Assembly: GCA_902761035.1 (NCBI GenBank)
Contig: CACWIW010000037.1
Coordinates: 1-57,265, forward strand
Reading direction: 5' to 3'
Origin: an uncultured bacterium
Lineage (GTDB): Bacteria; Verrucomicrobiota; Kiritimatiellia; RFP12; UBA1067
DNA: 57,265 bases
Within the stretch, counting starts at the first letter, position 1. Each line of letters begins with the position of its first letter. The notes beneath the pieces were generated by a model. It made no database searches. It had not been told where the DNA came from and saw nothing but the letters and a program-made list of their open reading frames with translations. Positions 46,014-53,652 of this stretch are shown here, piece after piece. The translations under genes were made by a program, and so were the position numbers.

Positions 46014-47657
46014 ATGGGCAAAGTCGTTTTTCTGGGAGTCGAGGGCTCCGGCAAGACCACGCTTGCGATGGCGCTCACGAAGGCGTTCGCGCGCCATGCG
46101 GGCGAAGGATGGTACCTTCGCCCGGAAGGACGCGGCGCGTACAACTTCGCGACGATCGCGCCGGGCGATTTCGCAACCGACGGCTTTCCCGCGCAGACAT
46201 CCGCCGCACGTGAGATGACGTGGAAGATTTCGCGCGACGACGTCGACAAGGGCGACATCCAGATTCTCGACTACCCCGGCGAAATCTACCGCCTCGCGTT
46301 TCTCACCGCCGAGGACGAACCCGATCCCGACGCGTTCCGCGCGCGCGCCGAGGCGAACGCGGAAGAGCTCAACGTGCTCAACCGCGCGATCGAAGAGGCC
46401 GAGAGCCTCTACGTGCTTTTCAACCTGCAGGACGCGCTCGACCTGCGTGGCGACGATGCGAACCGCAGCGCGGTGTGGGTGACGAATGAATGTCTCAAGC
46501 GCCTCAAGGCGCTGCCCGCGAAGCCGCGCGTGACGCTCGTCTTCACGCAGGTGGACCGCTACCAGACCGAAGACGACTTTCTCCATTCGTTCACGCCCGC
46601 CGAACTCGACCTAATCGGACACGACCATCCTGATGTCGACTGGATGATGGTGAGCGTGCTCGTGCCGCCCGATTCGGAATTCGGCATCGACGCCTTTGTG
46701 CGCCGTGTGACGGGCCTCGGCGAATTCGGCGTCCCCGACGGTCGTCCGCGACAACGCGCAGCGGGCGGTGCACTCGCGCGCCTCGCCGCCCAGCAGAAGT
46801 CGGTCGCGACAAGCGCGACCACTCCCGCTATCGGGGTGGCGGGCGTCCCGCCCGCAACTGGGACAACGGGCGTCTCGCCCGTTGAAAACACTGGGACAAC
46901 GGGCGTCCCGCCCGTTGCAACCGCCCAATCACCTCGCAAAAGCTTCCTTTGGCTGATCCTCATAACAGTTGTCGTTTTCGCAACGGCCAATTTAGTTGTG
47001 CTGTATTTCCACGGCGCGCGCGAGGCGCGCGCCCTACCGGAGAGAGAAAAACTCCAAGAATCTCCAGATCTCCCAAACTCCGAATCTCCCAGCAGCGAAA
47101 GCAAGGATGCGCCGCTTCCCCCAGCCGAGCCGCAGCCGCAGGTGCGAAGCGACGAGACGCCTCCTCCACCGAAAAAGAAGGTGGACGTACATGTTGAACT
47201 TGCCGCAGAGATTGCGGCCGCCATTGCGAAGGCACGCGCGTGCGCTACGCCGCAGGAGGCGCGTGAAACTCTCTCATACGCGGCGGACGCGCTCAACTCC
47301 GCCGAGGCCGTTTATGAGCGGGCGCGCGTGGACGACTTTCTCGGCTGGGGCGCTTTTGTGCGCACGCGCGAGGAGAAGGTGCGCAATCCTCCGTGGATGG
47401 CCTGGCTGCGCCGTATCGATCTGCTCGGCGAGAAGAAGGCCGTGTTCATGCAGCAGCCCGCCACGAATGCCATCGCGTGTCGCACGCAGGCGCTTGAGGG
47501 TTACCGCGCGGCAGCGGCGCGCGGAGTGTCGGCGGCGGTGGACGCGCTTGCGCGACACGCCAATCACGAGAACGACAAGGACGTACGTCGTTCGGAAAAG
47601 GTTCCTGCCGTTCCGCTCGCGCCTCCGGCAGCACCTGCGAAATCGGAGGTGAAGTAA
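46014..47657 (+). CDS. membrane-anchored P-loop GTPase of the DYPGE type
   Basis: 547 aa. N-terminal GTPase: Walker A GVEGSGKTT (about 8-16), G3 ILDYPGE at about 87-93 and G4-like TQVD near 183. The DYPGE form of G3 is that of the 'double-GTPase' proteins from conflict systems (recollection). Residues about 265-305 are a linker made of in-frame palindromic repeats (TGVSPVENTGTTGVPPV). A single TM helix (about 312-332) and a Pro/Lys-rich stretch lead to a C-terminal helical domain with SEL1-like features (SYAADALNSAEAVYERAR). Directly followed by a 143-aa gene on the next base. Start ATG 46014 follows AAGGCGAGAAG. Confidence 0.75.
   Translation: MGKVVFLGVEGSGKTTLAMALTKAFARHAGEGWYLRPEGRGAYNFATIAPGDFATDGFPAQTSAAREMTWKISRDDVDKGDIQILDYPGEIYRLAFLTAEDEPDPDAFRARAEANAEELNVLNRAIEEAESLYVLFNLQDALDLRGDDANRSAVWVTNECLKRLKALPAKPRVTLVFTQVDRYQTEDDFLHSFTPAELDLIGHDHPDVDWMMVSVLVPPDSEFGIDAFVRRVTGLGEFGVPDGRPRQRAAGGALARLAAQQKSVATSATTPAIGVAGVPPATGTTGVSPVENTGTTGVPPVATAQSPRKSFLWLILITVVVFATANLVVLYFHGAREARALPEREKLQESPDLPNSESPSSESKDAPLPPAEPQPQVRSDETPPPPKKKVDVHVELAAEIAAAIAKARACATPQEARETLSYAADALNSAEAVYERARVDDFLGWGAFVRTREEKVRNPPWMAWLRRIDLLGEKKAVFMQQPATNAIACRTQALEGYRAAAARGVSAAVDALARHANHENDKDVRRSEKVPAVPLAPPAAPAKSEVK
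46839..46917. repeat. three palindromic repeats in the GTPase linker
   Basis: GCGGGC/GCCCGC (46839-46855), CAACGGGCG-tct-CGCCCGTTG (46864-46884) and CAACGGGCG-tcc-CGCCCGTTG (46897-46917). The last two sit in 28-bp units starting ACTGGGACAACGGGC (46857 and 46890). A third 28-bp copy lies after mutS at 50583. Confidence 0.93.
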
Positions 47658-48089
47658 ATGGCCGGCGCCTTTCCTCTTGCCGTATACACTGCGGCGCACG
47701 GTCTTTCGTGGACGTACCTCCGCAGCGCAATAGACTACGCTGCGCTCGACCGTTGCCGCAAGCTGCTTGGTCCGTTGCCCGACTTCGACGCGGGCGAGAC
47801 GGGATACGAAGGCGTGGCCGCAGACGGCGCGAATGTTTTTGCAATCCGCTGTTTCCGCGCGCAGAAGTGGGACTTCATGGGACGCGACGCCATCTACCTC
47901 GCCGTCTCGTGGGTTGCGCGCGTGCGCGCCGTGTCTGTTGATTTCGAACGCCTTCTGCGTGCGCCCGAACTGAACGTACCCACGCACACGCCGCCGCTCA
48001 TTTTCCATTGTGACGCGGCCTGGATCCCCCAGCCGAAAGATTCAATTGAAGGCGACCGCATACTGTTCTGCCGCCCGCTTGTGGTATAA
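47658..48089 (+). CDS. small protein resembling a GAP1-N-type GTPase partner
   Basis: 143 aa, immediately adjacent to the GTPase stop. Contains VYTAAHGLSW near the start, a helix (YAALDRCRKLLGPLP), and RAQKWDFMGRDAIYLAVSWV in the middle. By eye this order (Y-T-x-x-x-G-L, then an R-x-x-x-x-D-x-x-GR-x-x-x-x-A block) resembles the GTPase-associated protein 1 N-terminal domain of conflict systems, whose hallmark ends ...DYSGRxNxxAHHL. This is recollection without alignment. The C-terminal 30 residues are unassigned. It ends at the mutS promoter. Confidence 0.5.
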   Translation: MAGAFPLAVYTAAHGLSWTYLRSAIDYAALDRCRKLLGPLPDFDAGETGYEGVAADGANVFAIRCFRAQKWDFMGRDAIYLAVSWVARVRAVSVDFERLLRAPELNVPTHTPPLIFHCDAAWIPQPKDSIEGDRILFCRPLVV

Positions 48090-48090
48090 T
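48080..48090 (+). promoter_or_regulatory. extended -10 of mutS (leaderless)
   Basis: TGTGGTATAAT, overlapping the stop of the preceding gene. The mutS ATG lies 10 nt after the -10, so the leader would be about 4 nt. Confidence 0.75.
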
Positions 48091-48100
48091 ATTCATCCTT

Positions 48101-50581
48101 ATGTCCGAAGAACTTACACCCATGCAGCGGCAGTATCGCGCAATCAAGCGCGAGCTGCCACCAGGCTCTATCCTGATGTTCCGCCTCGGCGACTTCTACG
48201 AGATGTTCGGGGAGGACGCCGTCATCGCCTCTCCGATTCTCGGCGCCACGCTCACGCAACGCGCCGGTGCGCCGCTGTGCGGCATCCCCTACCACGCGCT
48301 TGACGCCTATCTCGCGAAACTCATCCGCGCAGGCAAGACCGCCGCCATCTGCGACCAGATGGAGGATCCGCGCCTCGTGAAGAAGGGACAGGTAGTGCGC
48401 CGCGAGGTGACGCGCATCGTCACGCCCGGCACGATTACGGAAGACGGTCTCCTCGACGAATGCACGAACACCTACATCGCCGCCGTCTCCGGACTCGGCC
48501 TCGCGATGCTTGATCTCTCGACGGGCGAGTTCTCGGTAGAGCCGTTCGAGACGAAGGAACGCCTCGACGACGCGCTTGCGCGTCTACGTCCCGCCGAGAT
48601 CGTGCTGCCCAGGCCGGACGATGATGTCGCAAACCACGAACCGCAAACTACAAACTACGAACCACGGAACATCTCCTACGCCGACGCCTGGACTTTCTCC
48701 TTCGACGCCGCACAGGAGGAACTGCTGCGCCACTTCAACGTGACCGCGCTTGACGGCTTCGGACTCCAGGGGAAAGCGGATCTCATCTGCGCCGCCGGCG
48801 CGCTGCTCCACTACGTACACACCACACTCCGCCACGCGGTGGGGCATATTCGCAGCGTTCGTCTGCGCGAGAGCGCGGACTTCCTTGCGCTTGACGCGGG
48901 CACGATCCGCCACCTCGCGCTGCTACCCGTCGATGGCGTGTCGCGCGAGGCGTCCCTCCTTGGCGTACTCAACGCCACGCGCACGCCGATGGGCGCGCGC
49001 CGCCTTGCTGCGTGGATTCGTCAGCCGCTGCGTCAGGTGACGGCGATCAACGCACGTCTCGACTGCGTGGAGGCGTTCGTGAAGGACCGCATCCGCCTCT
49101 CTTCTCTTCAATCTCGACTTGGCGACGTACGCGACCTTGAACGTCTCGCGGCGAAGGTCGATTCCGGACGCGCCAACGCGCGCGACCTCAAGGCGCTTGC
49201 CGCGTCGCTCCGTCCCGTGCCGGAAATCATCGCCGACGTCACGGAAGTGCCCGCAGTCAGCGACATCGCCGCGCGTCTTTCGCCCGAAAACGCCGTTGTC
49301 GATTTGATTGACCGCGCGATTGCCGAGTCGCCGAACGTGCTGCTCACCGAAGGCAACCTCATCGCTCCTGGCTACAACGCCGACCTCGACGAGTTGCGCT
49401 CGCTTGCAGCGGAGGGCAACCGCTGGATCGCCGAGTACCAGGCGAAGGAGGTGGAGCGCACGGGTATCAAGACGCTCCGCGTGCGCCGCAACAGCGTGTT
49501 CGGGTTCTACATCGAAATCTCGAAAGCCGCCGCAGTCGGCGCGCCACCCGAATACGAGCGCCGCCAGACGCTCACGAACGCCGAGCGCTTCACCACACCC
49601 GAGCTAAAGGAATATGAGCGGAAGGTTCTTGGCGCGCAGGAACGGTCGTACGCGCTTGAGCAGGACCTCTTCCGCGAAATCGTCACGCAGGTCGCTGCGC
49701 GCACGGCGTCCATCCAGCAGACAGCCGCCGCCGTGGGCGAACTCGACGCAATCCTCTCTTTCGCCGACCGCGCGCTCGCCGCAGGCTATGTGCGTCCCGT
49801 CGTGGACGACTCCGATGCGCTCGAGATAACCGACGGACGTCATCCGATCATCGAACAGTTGCCGGATGCCGAGCCGTTCGTGCCGAACTCGACGCGCCTC
49901 AACTGTACGACCGACCAGATCATGCTCATTACCGGACCCAACATGGCCGGTAAGTCCACCTACATCCGCCAGGTGGCGACGATTGCCATCATGGCGCAGG
50001 CGGGCAGCTTCGTTCCGGCCGCCGCGATGCGCCTCGGCGCGCTCGACCGGGTGTTCACGCGCATCGGCGCGGGTGACGACCTCTCGCGCGGACGCTCCAC
50101 GTTCCTCGTGGAGATGCAGGAAGCGGCGAACATCCTCAACAATGCGACGCCCCGCTCGCTCATCGTGCTCGATGAGATCGGCCGCGGCACCTCCACGTTT
50201 GACGGCATCTCGATCGCGTGGAGCGTGGCCGAGTACCTGCACGAGAACCCGAAGGTGAAGGCGAAGACGCTCTTCGCCACGCATTACCACGAACTCACCG
50301 ACCTCGCCGCGAAGTTCTCCGGCGTGAAGAATTGGACGGTGCGCGTGAAGGAGGATGCGGGGCGCATCGTGTTTCTGCGCCGTATCGCGCCCGGCATCGC
50401 GGAGAAGAGCTTCGGCATTCATGTGGCCGCGATGGCGGGATTGCCGCCGGCGGTTGTCTCGCGTGCCGATGAGATTCTGCGCAATCTCGAGGCCAATGAT
50501 CTCGATGTCAACGCGCCGAAGGTCGTGCGCCGTCCGCGCAAGAAACTCTCCGACCTCCCCGGCCAGATGACGCTCTTCTGA
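48101..50581 (+). CDS. mutS: DNA mismatch repair protein MutS
   Basis: 826 aa. Recognises mismatches and recruits MutL. FYEMF (Phe32, Glu34) is the mismatch-binding motif; Walker A TGPNMAGKST (611-620), Walker B LIVLDEIGRGTSTFDG, and the ATPase signature THYHEL are intact. Length is that of MutS1. Residues about 177-192 (ANHEPQTTNYEPRN) are encoded by a short-period AACCACGAACC-type repeat (48630-48670) and look inserted between domains I and II. No Shine-Dalgarno; the promoter suggests leaderless initiation. mutL is not in the window. Confidence 0.96.
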   Translation: MSEELTPMQRQYRAIKRELPPGSILMFRLGDFYEMFGEDAVIASPILGATLTQRAGAPLCGIPYHALDAYLAKLIRAGKTAAICDQMEDPRLVKKGQVVRREVTRIVTPGTITEDGLLDECTNTYIAAVSGLGLAMLDLSTGEFSVEPFETKERLDDALARLRPAEIVLPRPDDDVANHEPQTTNYEPRNISYADAWTFSFDAAQEELLRHFNVTALDGFGLQGKADLICAAGALLHYVHTTLRHAVGHIRSVRLRESADFLALDAGTIRHLALLPVDGVSREASLLGVLNATRTPMGARRLAAWIRQPLRQVTAINARLDCVEAFVKDRIRLSSLQSRLGDVRDLERLAAKVDSGRANARDLKALAASLRPVPEIIADVTEVPAVSDIAARLSPENAVVDLIDRAIAESPNVLLTEGNLIAPGYNADLDELRSLAAEGNRWIAEYQAKEVERTGIKTLRVRRNSVFGFYIEISKAAAVGAPPEYERRQTLTNAERFTTPELKEYERKVLGAQERSYALEQDLFREIVTQVAARTASIQQTAAAVGELDAILSFADRALAAGYVRPVVDDSDALEITDGRHPIIEQLPDAEPFVPNSTRLNCTTDQIMLITGPNMAGKSTYIRQVATIAIMAQAGSFVPAAAMRLGALDRVFTRIGAGDDLSRGRSTFLVEMQEAANILNNATPRSLIVLDEIGRGTSTFDGISIAWSVAEYLHENPKVKAKTLFATHYHELTDLAAKFSGVKNWTVRVKEDAGRIVFLRRIAPGIAEKSFGIHVAAMAGLPPAVVSRADEILRNLEANDLDVNAPKVVRRPRKKLSDLPGQMTLF
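48630..48670. repeat. AACCACGAACC/AAACTACAAACTAC short-period repeat inside mutS
   Basis: Imperfect repeats of AACCACGAAC and AAACTACGA in frame in mutS, in a loop region by position. Confidence 0.75.
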
Positions 50582-50582
50582 C

Positions 50583-50610
50583 ACTGGGACAACGGGCATC
50601 TTGCCCGTTG
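50583..50610. repeat. third copy of the 28-bp ACTGGGACAACGGGC element
   Basis: ACTGGGACAACGGGCATCTTGCCCGTTG (units as at 46857 and 46890, with A/T changes in the loop). It begins 2 bp after the mutS stop; the stem CAACGGGCA/TGCCCGTTG might serve as mutS transcript end but no T-tract follows. Confidence 0.9.
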
Positions 50611-50624
50611 AAGATCCGCAAATC

Positions 50625-50705
50625 ATCACGTGCACGTGAAACTTATCACGTGCGCGTGAAATTCATGTGATGATCATGTGATTTCCATGTGAAGATTTTC
50701 ACATG
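50625..50705 (+). promoter_or_regulatory. phased dyad operator array
   Basis: Two 20-bp units start ATCACGTGC (50625 and 50645), each containing a dyad (TCACGTGCACGTGA perfect at 50626-50639; TCACGTGCGCGTGA near-perfect at 50646-50659). Then three 11-bp units start ATGTGA (50665, 50676, 50687), the last expanding to ATGTGAAGATTTTCACAT (50687-50704), a perfect TGTGA-N6-TCACA dyad as used by CRP/FNR-family regulators. TATACG at 50720-50725 is a possible -10, with the final dyad over the -35. Confidence 0.75.
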
Positions 50706-50773
50706 CCTATTTGTTTTAATATACGCGTCTTCGGACCACCGGGGACGCGTCAAAAAACAGAAAGGAAAAACAC

Positions 50774-51364
50774 ATGATAGACACAGCTACAGCCAGCGTT
50801 TCGGAAGCGGACGCTCCCGTGGAGACGTTGCCGTTTTCTCCCGTCTACGGCCCTTGGCCCGACCGGACATCGATCTGCCACCCGAGCCCCAGCGGCAAGG
50901 GCAGCGCCATTCGCTTCGAACTACACCCTGCGCGCGGACGCATCGCCGGACACATCTTCATCGAGGTGGCGCGGCAGAAGTCGGTCGCCTCCGTGCAGGG
51001 GGAGGTGACGACGTTCGCCACGTTCGACTGGGAGAACAAAATCTGCTGCAAGATGGGTCTCGGCGACCTCGCGCAGATGATGATGGTCTTCCGCGGCATG
51101 CAGGAGAGCATCCAGGACGGGAAGGGGCTTTTCCACCGATCCGCGAAGGCGAACACGGTGATCAAGTTCAGCCATCAGATCGAACCTCGTCCCGGATACA
51201 TGTTCAGCGCCAGCTGCAAGCCGTTCGACGGCGAGCTGCGGGCCGCCTTCTTCGTGTTCCACCCCGAGGAGGCCGTGTGGTTCTCCACGGCGCTGGAGGC
51301 GGCGATGGGCGTGCTTGTGTTCGGCGTGCCGTCTGCGTCCTCGCCACTGGAGAACCCGTTCTGA
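50774..51364 (+). CDS. unknown protein, possible Whirly/PC4-like nucleic-acid-binding fold
   Basis: 196 aa, no signal peptide or TM. Residues about 80-115 (TFATFDWENKICCKMG then LGDLAQMMMVFRG) resemble the strand-helix pattern of the Whirly domain (YDWxKKQ...SVTEIGxLISL), and the region KGLFH...TVIKF...PGYMFS continues as alternating strands. This is a visual resemblance only. AAAGGAAAAACAC precedes the ATG. It stands alone behind an elaborate operator array, so it is probably tightly regulated. I recall similar PVC proteins with HPxGKG...FDWEN...GKGLxH, but have not checked. Confidence 0.55.
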   Translation: MIDTATASVSEADAPVETLPFSPVYGPWPDRTSICHPSPSGKGSAIRFELHPARGRIAGHIFIEVARQKSVASVQGEVTTFATFDWENKICCKMGLGDLAQMMMVFRGMQESIQDGKGLFHRSAKANTVIKFSHQIEPRPGYMFSASCKPFDGELRAAFFVFHPEEAVWFSTALEAAMGVLVFGVPSASSPLENPF

Positions 51365-51491
51365 TTTGCCCGGCCTCCGCGCGGAGCGGACGGGGTGTAT
51401 CTTCTGGAGAGGCCGTACTTGTCCTGATTGCAGCATTTCCCGCCCGGCTGTCCGCACGCGCGCGCCGGAAATCCTTTCGAAGGAGAGGCCG

Positions 51492-51923
51492 ATGAGCCAA
51501 GAACAGACAAAGAAACAAAACGAGAGCGTCGCGCGCGGCGTCTGGGGGGAGGACGTCGCGCTCGATTTCCTGCGACGCAAGGGGTGGCGGCTCGTGGGAC
51601 GTCGTGTGCGTCCGTGCGTGCGCGACCGACGATGCGAGATCGACCTCATCGTCCGCACGCGCGACAAGCGCAGTATCGCGTTCGTCGAGGTGAAGACGCA
51701 TTGCGCGCGTTCGCCCCGCGCGAGTCGACTCTGGTGTGTCGACAAGCGGAAAAAGTCCATTCTGCTGCGCGCGTGCAGCAACTGGATTTTGCGCGAAAAG
51801 TGGCACGGGAACTTCCGGTTCGACGTGGTGCAGGTGTATGGTACGCCGGACGCGCCGAACCCGCCTGAAATCGACCACATCGAGAACGTGCCGCTGTTCC
51901 CGCCGAAATGGAGGTTCTGGTGA
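51492..51923 (+). CDS. yraN: YraN/UPF0102 family putative endonuclease
   Basis: 143 aa. Restriction-endonuclease-like fold: GEDVALDFLRRKGW (about residues 20-33), EIDLIVR (PD-type acid) and the active-site strand FVEVKTH. These are the PD-(D/E)XK signature residues. ATG 51492 follows AGGAGAGG. The family is often near DNA repair or recombination genes; here mutS is two genes upstream. The stop overlaps the next start (TGATG). Confidence 0.9.
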   Translation: MSQEQTKKQNESVARGVWGEDVALDFLRRKGWRLVGRRVRPCVRDRRCEIDLIVRTRDKRSIAFVEVKTHCARSPRASRLWCVDKRKKSILLRACSNWILREKWHGNFRFDVVQVYGTPDAPNPPEIDHIENVPLFPPKWRFW

Positions 51924-52309
51924 TGGATGGAGGTCTGAGATACGCCTGGCCGACGGACGGCGCGTTCCATCGTGGCTATGTGGATGGTTTGCAGGGGCGC
52001 GCTAAGCGTGTGCGTCAGGGCGAGGAGTACGAGGACGGCTATGCCTGCGGCTGCGGCGACGCCTCGCCGGACGCGGCGGACCACCACGTGCGCGCGGCGA
52101 TGGTGCTGGAGAGCCGCTACGGCGGGGACGACCTCGCGGCCGTTTCGGAGGGGTTTGAGATGGGCTACGACGACGCCTGCGGGCATTTCGCCTATGCGTC
52201 GCCCGCGCGCCTTCTCGGCAACGTCCACGCGGAACTCGCGGCTGCTCTGCGAGAGAACTACCTTCACGGCTACGCCGTCGGCATATCCGTTCTCCGCGCT
52301 AGCGGATGA
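51923..52309 (+). CDS. unknown protein with GYxxG-type repeats
   Basis: 128 aa from ATG 51923 (133 from ATG 51908). The coupling TGATG with yraN supports 51923. No signal peptide. A repeated pattern of aromatic-glycine blocks is visible: HRGYVDGLQGRA, YEDGYACGCGD, FEMGYDDACGH and LHGYAVGISV. No family recognised. Probably co-transcribed with yraN. Confidence 0.65.
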   Translation: MDGGLRYAWPTDGAFHRGYVDGLQGRAKRVRQGEEYEDGYACGCGDASPDAADHHVRAAMVLESRYGGDDLAAVSEGFEMGYDDACGHFAYASPARLLGNVHAELAAALRENYLHGYAVGISVLRASG

Positions 52310-52363
52310 TTGTGGGTGGACGCATGTCGTGGCCGTAGTCAAATGAGAATAAGGAAGTTGTGT

Positions 52364-52741
52364 ATGGAGCAGGATATAATCGTCTATGAGAATGGTGCGA
52401 ACTTTCGTCTTCAAGTCAAGACAGATGGCGAAACGGTATGGCTCACTCAGGAGCAGATGTCGTTGTTGTTTGGACGTGATCAGTCCGTTGTCGCGTGCCA
52501 TATTTCCAACATTTTCAAGGAAGGGGAGTTGGAGCGTAATTCAGTTTATGCAAAATTTGCATATACTGCCTCTGACGGTAAGACCTATCAGGTGGCGTTT
52601 TACAACCTTGATGTCATTATATCTGTCGGCTATCGTGTGAAGTCTCTGCAGGGCACGCGATTCCGTCAATGGGCGACGCGAATGCTCCGTGACCTGCTTC
52701 TCAGACGATATGAGGATGCACGTCGCAGCCCTCCGGCGTGA
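52364..52741 (+). pseudogene. truncated RhuM-like virulence/DNA-binding protein
   Basis: 125 aa. The start (MEQDIIVYENGANFRLQVK), TVWLTQEQMSLLFGRDQSVVACHI, VYAKFAYTASDGKTYQVAFYNLDVIISVGYRV and FRQWATRMLRD are the N-terminal RhuM domain. Full-length members run past 300 residues with a further region after the WAT...YLLKGY point, exactly where this one ends. Hence a C-terminal truncation, likely a remnant. The DNA is A/T-richer than both neighbours. The stop overlaps the downstream promoter. Confidence 0.75.
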
Positions 52742-52744
52742 GAT

Positions 52745-52755
52745 TGTGGTATAAT
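52745..52755 (+). promoter_or_regulatory. extended -10 of the acyltransferase gene (leaderless)
   Basis: TGTGGTATAAT, six bases before GTG 52762. This fixes the likely start codon. Confidence 0.75.
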
Positions 52756-52761
52756 GTGCCT

Positions 52762-53652
52762 GTGGAAAGGAAGGAGAAAGAGTACGCCGAAGGCAGTGCC
52801 TGGTACGCGCAGCGCGAACGCGGGGCGGGTCGGCTGCGGATGGCGTTCATGTGGTGGGTCTACGCCCTCTTCGGGAAGACGGCGCTCAAGATCGCCATCG
52901 TGCCAGTGGCGGTGTGCATCTACGCCTTCGCGGCGCCCGTGCGGCGGAACCTGCGTGCGTTCTACGCCGTCATCGGACAACGCGGACGGATATTCCGCCA
53001 CGTGCTTGATTTCGCGTGGTCGCTGGCGGACAAGGTGGATGCCTGCACGCGCAAGAAATCGCTGCCGCAGTTGACGGTGCGCGATGATGTGGGGGGGCGC
53101 GCGTTTCGCGAACTCGTCGCATCTGGGAAGGGCGCGTTTCTCATTTCCACGCACCTCGGTACGGTGGAGGTATTGCCCGCCCTCGCCAAGGGTGGTGGTC
53201 GTGTGCCGCATGTACACGCTTTTCAGCAGATGGGGCACGACGCCGCGTTTACGCGGCAGTTCGCGTCGCATCTCGATACGTCTGGCCTCACGCTCCACGC
53301 CGTCGAGGAGATCGGCGTGGAGACGGCCGTTGAGATGCAGGCGGCGATCGGGCGCGGCGACCTCGTGCTGATGGCGGGCGACCGCGTGAGCGCGGGATCG
53401 CGCGCTGTGTTGCGGCACAATTTCCTCGGCCACGACTGCGCTTGGCCGAAAGGCGTGTTCGTGTTCGCGCGGCTGATGGAGAGCCCGGTCTTTTTCGTCA
53501 CGTGCGTGCGCAAGGGATGGAACGCCTACGAGGCGCATTTTGAACAGGCGGAGGGGGACGTGTTCGATGCCTACGTCCGCTTCCTCGAGCGCGAGACGCG
53601 CGCGCGTCCCGACCAGTGGCATCACTTCCACGACTTCTTTAGCCATGCTTGA
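52762..53652 (+). CDS. LpxL/HtrB-like lysophospholipid or lipid A acyltransferase
   Basis: 296 aa. N-terminal amphipathic/TM region (MAFMWWVYALFGKTALKIAIVPVAVCIYAF), active-site HLGTVE (HX4D/E) at about residues 132-137, LMAGDRVSAGSR, and a C-terminal WHHFHDFF typical of the acyltransferases in aryl-polyene and LPS clusters. It transfers fatty-acyl chains to a lipid or surface molecule at the inner membrane. GTG 52762 is chosen over the 52738 start because of the leaderless promoter. The next gene starts 8 bp before this stop. Confidence 0.83.
   Translation: MERKEKEYAEGSAWYAQRERGAGRLRMAFMWWVYALFGKTALKIAIVPVAVCIYAFAAPVRRNLRAFYAVIGQRGRIFRHVLDFAWSLADKVDACTRKKSLPQLTVRDDVGGRAFRELVASGKGAFLISTHLGTVEVLPALAKGGGRVPHVHAFQQMGHDAAFTRQFASHLDTSGLTLHAVEEIGVETAVEMQAAIGRGDLVLMAGDRVSAGSRAVLRHNFLGHDCAWPKGVFVFARLMESPVFFVTCVRKGWNAYEAHFEQAEGDVFDAYVRFLERETRARPDQWHHFHDFFSHA

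Noticed and set aside
38681..46258. A 2525-codon open frame on the minus strand
   Set aside because: It is the shadow of three well-supported + strand genes; high GC at third positions removes stops on the opposite strand. Its translation is Arg/His/Leu-rich with no domain.
50590..50610. Intrinsic terminator after mutS
   Set aside because: The stem is good but no T-tract follows, and the same element occurs inside a coding gene.
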